From: an uncultured Prevotellaceae bacterium
Lineage (GTDB): Bacteria > Bacteroidota > Bacteroidia > Bacteroidales > Bacteroidaceae
Assembly: GCA_902785695.1 (NCBI GenBank)
Contig: CACZZQ010000019.1
Coordinates: forward strand, 1-64,000
Reading direction: 5' to 3'
Length of the DNA stretch: 64,000 nt
Shown: positions 58,034-64,000 of the stretch, one piece after another
How positions within the stretch are numbered: the stretch's first letter is position 1
Layout of the letters: every line of letters starts with the position of its first letter
Made by a program: the position numbers and the translations under genes
The notes under the pieces: model-generated
Databases searched by the model: none
Told to the model about the DNA's origin: nothing
Seen by the model: only the letters and a program-made list of their open reading frames with translations

Positions 58034-59530
58034 TTAGTCATTCTGTAGTTGTACGATGAAGTAACCGCGTTTGCCTGTAGGATAGATACCCTTGATGACG
58101 AGCACCGGCTCCTTGGATGTCGATGCCTCCTTCACGGCATCCTGCAGATCCTCTACGGTATTCATCGGTTCGTCGTTCACACGCTGGATGATGAATCCCT
58201 TAGGAACACCGGCTTCCTTCATCTTGCCGCCGTTGACCTTGATGACCTCCAGTCCACAGGAAATCTCCAGTTGCTGTTTCTGCTCCTTGCTTATCTCGCG
58301 GAAGTCAGCTCCCAGCACGTCGAGGTCGGCGTTCTTTACGACCTTGGTGTTACCCTGTTCGTTGCGCAGTGTCACTGTTTTTGTCTGCTTCTTCTTGTTG
58401 TGCAGATATGTCAATGTGATCTTGTCGCCAGGACGCTTCTGGGCGATGATGCCTGAAAGGTCGCCAAACTTGGTTACCTTCTGTCCGTCTACCTCGGTGA
58501 TGATGTCGCCCTTCTCGATGTCTGCCTCAGCAGCAGCACTGTTGTCTACAACTTCAGCCACATAGATACCCTCCATTGTACCGTAGTCGGTGGCATCCTT
58601 GCCTTCTTCCTTCTCCATGTCAACCTGTGTCTTCACATCACGTCCGCTGATGCCAATCATGGCGCGCTGTACGGTACCGTATTGTTTCAGGTCGGCTACA
58701 ACTTTATTCATCATTGTGGTAGGGATAGCGAAACCGTAGCCACTGTATGATCCTGTCTGTGAATAGAGCATGGCATTGATACCTACCAGCTCGCCGTTGG
58801 TGTTGACCAGTGCACCGCCTGAGTTACCGGCATTGATGGCAGCATCTGTCTGGATGAAACTCTCCACGCCGTTGGCACCCAGTGTGCGTGCCTTTGCTGA
58901 GATGATACCTGCAGTGACGGTGTTGTTGAGACCCAATGGGTTTCCGATAGCCAGAACCCATTCGCCTACTTTAACATTGTCGCTGTTGGCAATACGGATG
59001 GCTGGCAGGTTCTTTGCATCAATCTTGATGAGTGCCAGGTCTGTCGTTTTGTCAGCACCGATGATGCGTGCTGAGTATTCCTTGCTGTCGTGTAAGGTCA
59101 CTGTCAGCTCGTCGGCACCGTCTACTACGTGATTGTTGGTCACAATATAGCCGTCGGTCGAGATGATCACACCAGAACCGGTGGCTGTCTTCTTTGGTGT
59201 CTGCACCTGCTGCTTGCGTGTGCCGCCCTGTCCGCGCTGTCCGCGACCGAAGAATCCACCAAACGGATCGCTGAAAAAGTCCTCGAAGGGGTCGCTCTGT
59301 ACCTCTACGGTCTGAATCTTTGAGTTCTGTACGTATTTAATATGCACCACCGTAGGCAGGGCTTTTTCTGCAGCGTAGGTCAAGTCTACAGGCTGTACGG
59401 CAGTGGCTACCGACATTTCCTGCTGTTCAGGCTCCTGTGGAGCTGCCTGTGTTTCACTGAATGCTGCTACCGAGAAAACGATGGCCACCAGACATAGGGC
59501 GGGCATCACATAATTTGCAATCTTTTTCAT
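58034..59530 (-). CDS. DegP/HtrA-type periplasmic serine protease
   Basis: This protein of about 498 residues has a signal peptide, a trypsin-like domain and two PDZ domains. The catalytic triad is seen in IVTNNHVVDGADELTVTL (His), TTDLALIKIDAKNLPA (Asp) and AAINAGNSGGALVNTNGE (Ser). The first PDZ follows (VDNSAAAEADIEKGDIITEVDGQ), then a second shorter one near the end (IIQRVNDEPMNTVEDLQDAV). Start at ATG 59530; the open frame extends to 59569. Handles envelope protein quality control. Confidence 0.93.
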   Translation of the reverse strand: MKKIANYVMPALCLVAIVFSVAAFSETQAAPQEPEQQEMSVATAVQPVDLTYAAEKALPTVVHIKYVQNSKIQTVEVQSDPFEDFFSDPFGGFFGRGQRGQGGTRKQQVQTPKKTATGSGVIISTDGYIVTNNHVVDGADELTVTLHDSKEYSARIIGADKTTDLALIKIDAKNLPAIRIANSDNVKVGEWVLAIGNPLGLNNTVTAGIISAKARTLGANGVESFIQTDAAINAGNSGGALVNTNGELVGINAMLYSQTGSYSGYGFAIPTTMMNKVVADLKQYGTVQRAMIGISGRDVKTQVDMEKEEGKDATDYGTMEGIYVAEVVDNSAAAEADIEKGDIITEVDGQKVTKFGDLSGIIAQKRPGDKITLTYLHNKKKQTKTVTLRNEQGNTKVVKNADLDVLGADFREISKEQKQQLEISCGLEVIKVNGGKMKEAGVPKGFIIQRVNDEPMNTVEDLQDAVKEASTSKEPVLVIKGIYPTGKRGYFIVQLQND

Positions 59531-59579
59531 ATACTTACAAGTTTTGTTAATGTATTTTTTTTGTTTCATTCCTTTGATG

Positions 59580-59587
59580 CAAATATA
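59580..59587 (-). promoter_or_regulatory. -7 element of degP
   Basis: The minus strand reads TATATTTG about 50 bases before the start codon. Confidence 0.5.
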
Positions 59588-59727
59588 GGTTCAAAGTTTA
59601 TGAATCTGTCAAAATGGCGGTTACTTTTCTTGCAATTTAACACTTCCTTTTCTCCGTTTAAATTCTGTTTGCGTCTTGGCTGGAAAATTTTACATTCGTT
59701 TAATGACTTAAATTAAAATAAAATTAG

Positions 59728-59735
59728 TACCTTTG
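59728..59735 (+). promoter_or_regulatory. -7 element of rnpB
   Basis: TACCTTTG lies 6 bases before the first base of the RNase P RNA. The -33 box is not a clear TTTG. Confidence 0.7.
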
Positions 59736-59741
59736 CACTCC

Positions 59742-60161
59742 AGAAAGCACTGCTCCGGCTTGCCGCTGGCGTTTCTGAAAGGAAAGGCGAGAGGAAAGTC
59801 CGGGCGGCACAGGGTGCTCCACTTCTGAAAGTAGAAGCAGCTGGCGACAGTTGGTTAGGGGAGAAGAGAATGACCGCCCTCGTAACTTTGACATCGGTCA
59901 AAGAATGACAATAGTTATGGGGGTAAGGGTGAGAAGGTGGTGTAAGGGACCACCAGCCGTCGGGTGATCGGCGGGCTGTTCCCACTGGAGGCCGCAAGTT
60001 CATGTATACCATCGCCATGACAGGGTTGCCCGCCCGAGTTCCTTACGGATGCGATGGAGGGTAGAACGCTAGAGACGCATGGTGACGTGCGTAGTAGATA
60101 AATGGCAGGCACCGATAGCATTATTGGCACAGAACCCGGCTTATAGGGGCAATGCTTTCTT
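59742..60161 (+). ncRNA. rnpB: RNase P RNA
   Basis: This is the catalytic RNA of RNase P, which matures tRNA 5' ends. The diagnostic 5' core GAGAGGAAAGTCCGGGC (P4 region) and the 3' core ACAGAACCCGGCTTATA are both present about 320 bases apart. The ends pair as helix P1 (AGAAAGCA with TGCTTTCT). Length about 420 nt fits a type A RNA. It follows its promoter directly. A TTTTT run follows P1. Confidence 0.95.
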
Positions 60162-60164
60162 TTT

Positions 60165-60199
60165 AGTGAAGAGTGGATAGTGGATAGTTTGCTACCGCT
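60165..60199 (+). repeat. TGAAGAG minisatellite element, copy 3 (non-coding)
   Basis: AGTGAAGAGTGGATAGTGG and then ATAGTTTGCTACCGCT resemble the elements in aroC and the DUF5119 gene, with variant units. It sits between rnpB and the YihY-type gene and ends about 20 bases before that start codon. Confidence 0.65.
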
Positions 60200-60219
60200 A
60201 TAGAAATGATAAGTGATAA

Positions 60220-61539
60220 ATGAAAGGTGTGAAAAAGCTGATACATTTCCTGCAAGTAGATATCTGGCGCATCCCTGACGATGAGCTGTCGCCAGTGCGC
60301 CGTGTGTTCTACGAAGTCATCAAGATAGCCTCGCTGGCTATCCGCTTCTTTACTACGAAGCGCGTGATGAACCAGGCATCGGCTCTGACTTACTCTACGC
60401 TTCTGGCTATCGTACCCATCCTTGCGGTGGTGTTTGCCATCGCTCGCGGCTTCGGCTATAATAAATATATAGAGGTGTGGTTCCGCGAAGCCTTCTCTTC
60501 ACAACCTCAGGTTGCCGAGGTGCTTATCAGCTTTGTCAACAGCTACCTGGTGCATACTAAGAGTGGCATCTTCCTGGGGGTGGGCTTGGTGTTCATGCTC
60601 TATACGGTGATGATGCTGGTCAACAATATCGAGCTGACCTTCAATGCCATTTGGCAGGTGAAGAAGAAACGCAGCATCTTCCGCACCATTACCGATTATA
60701 TGGCTATGTTCTTCCTCTTTCCCATTCTTATTGTCGTATCGTCAGGAATAAGCCTCTTTATTGCAACAATGGCCGACACGATGGAGGATTATATATTGGG
60801 AGCGGCTGTGAAGACGATGCTCGATACGGCTCCTTATGTGCTGATGTCGCTGCTTTTCATCGGACTCTATGTCTTCATGCCGAATACCCATGTGAAGGTG
60901 AAGAACGCAATTGTGCCAGGCATCCTATCGGGTATCGCGATGCAGGTGGTGCAGTTCGTCTATATCCATTCGCAGATCTGGGTGACAGGTTATAATGCCA
61001 TCTACGGATCGTTTGCCGCCCTTCCGCTGTTCATGCTCTGGGTTCAGATATCATGGACAATATGCCTGTTTGGAGCCGAGTTGACCTATACTTCCCAGAA
61101 TCTGGACTTCTATGATTACGATGCTCATACGGATGATATATCCCACCGCTATCAACTGATGATATCGGCACTGCTTATGTCACGTGTCTGCAGACGCTTT
61201 GCCGATGGCAAGATGGCTCCCTCTGCCGATGATTTGCGAAAGGAGACGGGGGTCCCCATCCGTATTGTCAACGACCTGCTCTTTAAACTCGCTGAAGCTA
61301 AGATGGTTATCGAGGTATCATCTGACGAGAAAGGCGGCACCTCTACCTTCGTTCCAGCCGAGAGTTTGGATAATCTCAGTGTGGGCGTGATGATTGATCG
61401 CTTGGAGGCGCAGGGCCGTTGGACACTAGATTTTCCTCTTTCCGATCTGATGAGTGCGGAGTGGGGGCGTGCTGTTGGAATGCGTCTGGATTATCTGCGT
61501 CAGCTTAAGGAAATTAGACTTGAGAACCTTTATCTATAA
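60220..61539 (+). CDS. YihY/BrkB-family membrane protein
   Basis: This 439-residue protein has about six membrane helices (residues 35-290) with ALTYSTLLAIVPILAVVFAIARGFG and YGSFAALPLFMLWVQISWTICLFGAELT, typical of the YihY/virulence factor BrkB family. The last 140 residues contain a winged-helix-like part (DLRKETGVPIRIVNDLLFKLAEAKMV) found in the longer versions. It is not an RNase BN despite old naming. Function unknown, possibly transport. Start at 60220. Confidence 0.87.
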   Translation: MKGVKKLIHFLQVDIWRIPDDELSPVRRVFYEVIKIASLAIRFFTTKRVMNQASALTYSTLLAIVPILAVVFAIARGFGYNKYIEVWFREAFSSQPQVAEVLISFVNSYLVHTKSGIFLGVGLVFMLYTVMMLVNNIELTFNAIWQVKKKRSIFRTITDYMAMFFLFPILIVVSSGISLFIATMADTMEDYILGAAVKTMLDTAPYVLMSLLFIGLYVFMPNTHVKVKNAIVPGILSGIAMQVVQFVYIHSQIWVTGYNAIYGSFAALPLFMLWVQISWTICLFGAELTYTSQNLDFYDYDAHTDDISHRYQLMISALLMSRVCRRFADGKMAPSADDLRKETGVPIRIVNDLLFKLAEAKMVIEVSSDEKGGTSTFVPAESLDNLSVGVMIDRLEAQGRWTLDFPLSDLMSAEWGRAVGMRLDYLRQLKEIRLENLYL

Positions 61540-61638
61540 ATGGCACACTTACGATGCATAAATGGCATACTTATGATGCATAAGTGGCATACTTATGATG
61601 CATAAGTGGCATACTTATGATGCGTAAATGGCATACTT
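61539..61638. repeat. 22-bp tandem repeat, about 4.5 copies
   Basis: Units of the form AATGGCATACTTATGATGCA (plus two bases, TA) run from the last codon of the YihY gene to 61638, differing by single bases. Each contains the near-palindrome TTATGATGCATAA. It separates convergent genes. Confidence 0.85.
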
Positions 61639-61651
61639 GAAAAATAGATAC

Positions 61652-61683
61652 AAAAAAGAGGATGTATCTCACGATGCATCCTC
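61652..61683 (-). terminator. Intrinsic terminator of the small lipoprotein gene
   Basis: On the minus strand GAGGATGCATC pairs with GATACATCCTC (one mismatch) around a 4-base loop, followed by TTTTTT. Confidence 0.85.
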
Positions 61684-61711
61684 AAGTGTTTCCTTACTTA
61701 GTTCGCTAAAA

Positions 61712-61885
61712 TTACTCAGCAACAGTAGTGTCAACAACAGTAGTGTCAACAACAGTAGTGTCAACAACGGTAGTGTCAACAACCTCTGCGATTGAATCAG
61801 TAGCAACCTCCTCAGCGGGCTTGTTACCATTACCACATGCTACGAACATAGCTGCAACTGCGAACATAAATGCAATCTTTTTCAT
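61712..61885 (-). CDS. Tiny lipoprotein with VDTTV repeats (57 aa)
   Basis: The ATG at 61885 opens 57 codons. The start MKKIAFMFAVAAMFVAC is a lipoprotein signal, followed by GNGNKPAEEVATDSIAE and then four VDTTV repeats (15-base DNA units GTCAACAACAGTAGT on the plus strand). It ends VAE. It has its own -7 element (61939-61946) and terminator, so it is expressed. Repeated acidic-Thr tails suggest an extended surface segment. Function unknown. The opposite-strand open frame (MSTTVVSTTVV...) is a shadow of the repeats. Confidence 0.8.
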   Translation of the reverse strand: MKKIAFMFAVAAMFVACGNGNKPAEEVATDSIAEVVDTTVVDTTVVDTTVVDTTVAE

Positions 61886-61938
61886 TTCTTTTTGCTTTTT
61901 AAAATCTGTAAAACAATCATTTGTTTATTAAAACGATG

Positions 61939-61946
61939 CAAAGGTA
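61939..61946 (-). promoter_or_regulatory. -7 element of the small lipoprotein gene
   Basis: The minus strand reads TACCTTTG, about 54 bases before the start codon. Confidence 0.65.
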
Positions 61947-62115
61947 GGCATTTTTTTGATACGATGATACATTTTTTTCAATTTTTTTTTGCCTATTTTT
62001 GTAACTTTTTTTCAAAATGCTGATAATCAACGAGATACGAAATGTTAAAAATAGTATACAAATAACACTTAATGGAATTTAAGAATAAAAAGCGTGGTTT
62101 TTGCCAATTATTGTG

Positions 62116-62123
62116 TACCTTTG
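62116..62123 (+). promoter_or_regulatory. -7 element of mtaB
   Basis: TACCTTTG lies 20 bases before the ATG at 62143. Confidence 0.65.
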
Positions 62124-62142
62124 CAAAACATAAGAATTGGAT

Positions 62143-63483
62143 ATGATAGATACATCTGCCTTTCAGGGCAAGACAGCAGCATATTTTACCTTAGGGTGTA
62201 AGTTGAACTTCTCTGAAACATCGACTTTCGGTCGTATGCTTCAGGAGTTGGGGGTACATACGGTGCAGAAAGGAGAGCGTGCGGATATTTGTCTGATAAA
62301 TACGTGTTCGGTGACTGATGTGGCTGACCATAAGTGTCGTCAGGCCATTCATCGGCTTGTACGCGAGAATCCTGGGGCCTTTGTTGTGGTGACTGGATGT
62401 TATGCGCAGTTGGAGCCTGAAGCCGTGAGTAAGATTGATGGTGTCAGTCTGGTTCTTGGGTCAAACGAGAAGGCTAATCTCATCCAGTTCCTGTCGGAGG
62501 CTTTTGTGAATCGCGAAAAAGTCGCGTCATACAAGACGGAGAAGACGAAAGACATTAAGACGTTTGCGCCATCGTGTTCAAGAGGCAATCGTACCCGCTA
62601 TTTCCTGAAAGTACAGGACGGTTGTGATTATTTCTGTACCTATTGTACTATTCCGTACGCGCGCGGGTTCAGTCGTAATCCTACAATAGCATCGCTGGTG
62701 GAGCAGGCTCAGCAGGCTGCTGATGAAGGTGGCAAGGAGATTGTGCTCACTGGCGTGAACATAGGCGACTTTGGGAAAACCACTGGCGAGAAGTTTATCG
62801 ACCTGGTGAAGGCACTTGACGAAATCGAGGGCATCCGTCGTTATCGTATCAGTAGTTTGGAGCCCGATTTGCTGAGTGATGAGCTTATCGACTATTGTGC
62901 TAAAGAGAGTAGGGCATTTATGCCTCATTTTCATATTCCTTTGCAAAGCGGTAGCGATGAGGTGCTGAAGTTGATGCATCGTCATTACGACCGTCAGCTT
63001 TTTGCCGATAAGATATTACGTATCAAGGAACAGATGTCTGATGCCTTTATCGGTGTAGATGTGATGGTAGGCTGTAGAGGCGAGACACCAGAATGTTTCG
63101 AGGATGGCTATGAGTTTATCAAGTCTCTTCCCATTACGCAATTGCATGTGTTCCCTTACTCTGAGCGTCCTGGTACGTCGGCTCTGAAGATTGATTATGT
63201 GGTGCCTGAGAAAGAAAAGAAACTACGCAGTAAGCACCTGTTGGAGCTTTCAGACGAAAAGACGTTCCGTTTCTATGAACAGTATATCGGTCAGGAGGCT
63301 GAGGTCCTTTTTGAGAAGGCTACACGTGGGCGTGCTATGCATGGATTTACGAAAAACTATATTCGTGTGGAATTGTCGGCTCAGGATGCAAAACCCGAGT
63401 ACGATAATGAGATATTGAGAGTGAAACTGGGTGATTTTAATCACGATAAAACGGCACTTAAAGCAACAATCATCAATGGATAA
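62143..63483 (+). CDS. mtaB: tRNA t6A37 methylthiotransferase
   Basis: MtaB turns t6A37 into ms2t6A37 in tRNA, using radical SAM chemistry. The three Cys of the N-terminal cluster are in TLGCKLNFSE, INTCSVTDVAD and TGCYAQLEPEAV. The radical SAM motif is CDYFCTYCTIPYARG, followed by EIVLTGVNIGDFG and HFHIPLQSGSDEVLKLM. A C-terminal TRAM-like end follows. Length 446. The ATG at 62143 is preferred over TTG at 62137. The next gene overlaps its 3' end by 8 nt. Confidence 0.93.
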   Translation: MIDTSAFQGKTAAYFTLGCKLNFSETSTFGRMLQELGVHTVQKGERADICLINTCSVTDVADHKCRQAIHRLVRENPGAFVVVTGCYAQLEPEAVSKIDGVSLVLGSNEKANLIQFLSEAFVNREKVASYKTEKTKDIKTFAPSCSRGNRTRYFLKVQDGCDYFCTYCTIPYARGFSRNPTIASLVEQAQQAADEGGKEIVLTGVNIGDFGKTTGEKFIDLVKALDEIEGIRRYRISSLEPDLLSDELIDYCAKESRAFMPHFHIPLQSGSDEVLKLMHRHYDRQLFADKILRIKEQMSDAFIGVDVMVGCRGETPECFEDGYEFIKSLPITQLHVFPYSERPGTSALKIDYVVPEKEKKLRSKHLLELSDEKTFRFYEQYIGQEAEVLFEKATRGRAMHGFTKNYIRVELSAQDAKPEYDNEILRVKLGDFNHDKTALKATIING

Positions 63484-64000
63484 GTTAGCTATTGTCATCT
63501 TAAACTGGAACGGGGCAGAGATGCTGAAGAAGTATCTGCCCAGTGTGTTGCAATACTCTAAGGACGAGGCTGTGGTATATGTGGCTGATAATGCATCGAC
63601 AGATATTAGCATCGCATTATTGAAAGAACAGTTTCCTGAGGTAAAACTGATTCTACTGGAAAAGAACTGGGGCTTTGCCGAGGGTTATAACAAGGCGCTG
63701 GAACAGGTAGATGCGGAGTACTATCTGCTATTGAACAGCGATATAGAGGTGACACCAGGTTGGTTGATGCCGATGCTCTCGTTTATGGATAGCCACGAAG
63801 AAGTGGCTGCCTGTCAGCCGAAGTTGCTGAGTATCTTCCAGCGCGACAGCTTTGAATATGCTGGTGCATGCGGAGGTTATTTGGATCGCTACGGGTATCC
63901 TTTCTGTAGAGGTAGGGTCTTTGATGTAGTGGAACAGGATCGGGGACAATATGATGAGCCTGCAAAAGTGCATTGGGCTACGGGAGCCGCTCTCCTCGTG
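63476..64000 (+). CDS. Family 2 glycosyltransferase, partial (cut by window edge)
   Basis: The ATG at 63476 overlaps the end of mtaB and the frame runs to the window edge, 175 codons. The start MDKLAIVILNWNGAEMLKKYL, then VADNASTDISIALL, NWGFAEGYNKAL and LLNSDIEVTPGW are typical GT2 (GT-A) motifs, including the DxD-like NSD. It probably makes a surface polysaccharide or glycolipid. The C-terminal part is outside the window. Confidence 0.87.
   Translation, partial: MDKLAIVILNWNGAEMLKKYLPSVLQYSKDEAVVYVADNASTDISIALLKEQFPEVKLILLEKNWGFAEGYNKALEQVDAEYYLLLNSDIEVTPGWLMPMLSFMDSHEEVAACQPKLLSIFQRDSFEYAGACGGYLDRYGYPFCRGRVFDVVEQDRGQYDEPAKVHWATGAALLV

Noticed and set aside
60220-61539. RNase BN annotation for the YihY-type gene
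   Set aside because: The protein is an integral membrane protein of the YihY/BrkB family, and the RNase BN name for this family is known to be wrong.
61539-61638. Possible CRISPR array
   Set aside because: The 22-bp units are head-to-tail without unique spacers, so this is a simple tandem repeat. No cas genes are near.

Overview
The window reads as chromosomal DNA of a gut- or rumen-type Bacteroidales bacterium close to Prevotella (inference). The reasons are the Bacteroidota promoter pattern (a -33 TTTG about 19-21 bases before a -7 TAnnTTTG, seen before most transcription units), the LpxC-FabZ fusion, the short (286 aa) primary sigma factor, DUF3868/DUF3575 and DUF5119 fimbria-associated proteins, a pectate lyase with a Prevotella-like C-terminal tail, and lipoproteins with Bacteroidota-style signal sequences. 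No rRNA, tRNA, CRISPR array, insertion sequence or transposase was seen. One structural RNA, RNase P RNA, lies at 59742-60161.

Layout. 1-1700 holds remnants and pairs of toxin-antitoxin genes. 1731-4832 is a partial fimbrial-type operon (DUF5119, DUF3868-OmpA-DUF3575) with no fimbrillin gene. 5178-12182 carries Nif3, a zinc-ribbon coiled-coil protein, an HsdR_N-like nuclease domain protein, DNA polymerase III delta (holA), an AT-rich 0.8 kb stretch before a small HTH regulator, and pyrK-pyrD. 12420-15803 is a large secreted pectate lyase. 15983-23331 holds aroC, a SlyD-like isomerase, a small exported protein, an M48 lipoprotein peptidase, an NhaC-type antiporter, a secreted C1 peptidase and rsmA. 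23403-23690 looks like a free-standing non-coding transcript. 24378-40242 holds an SPFH-MATE-cyclophilin operon, a helicase-exonuclease fusion, a GH43 enzyme, and a five-gene minus-strand run (rhodanese-MBL lipoprotein, polyferredoxin, Tat-type aldo/keto reductase, serB, outer-membrane barrel).

40600-45500 is the accessory island. It holds a PIN toxin pair, an orphan variable protein of the kind diversified by diversity-generating retroelements (no reverse transcriptase or template repeat seen), a GC-rich candidate structured element, and three successive small toxin-antitoxin modules driven by copies of one duplicated promoter cassette. In two of the modules the toxin is decayed while the antitoxin is intact. 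45640-52113 is an envelope operon (lpxD, lpxC-fabZ, lpxA, miaA, PBP1A). 52160-63483 holds an HD phosphohydrolase, nth-ispE, a PqqD/S26 peptidase/HprK-like kinase cluster, the primary sigma factor, DegP, rnpB, a YihY-type membrane protein, a tiny repeat-bearing lipoprotein and mtaB. A glycosyltransferase runs off the right edge.

The most unusual signals are short repeats that have entered protein-coding genes in frame: a 37-bp-armed inverted repeat inside the iron-sulfur motif of PyrK, a TGAAGAG minisatellite element inside AroC and inside the signal peptide of the DUF5119 lipoprotein, and a C5AATTG5 palindrome inside the antiporter. The orphan retroelement-type variable gene and its flanks are the best candidate for a less-described system. 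All calls come from reading sequence alone; no searches were run.
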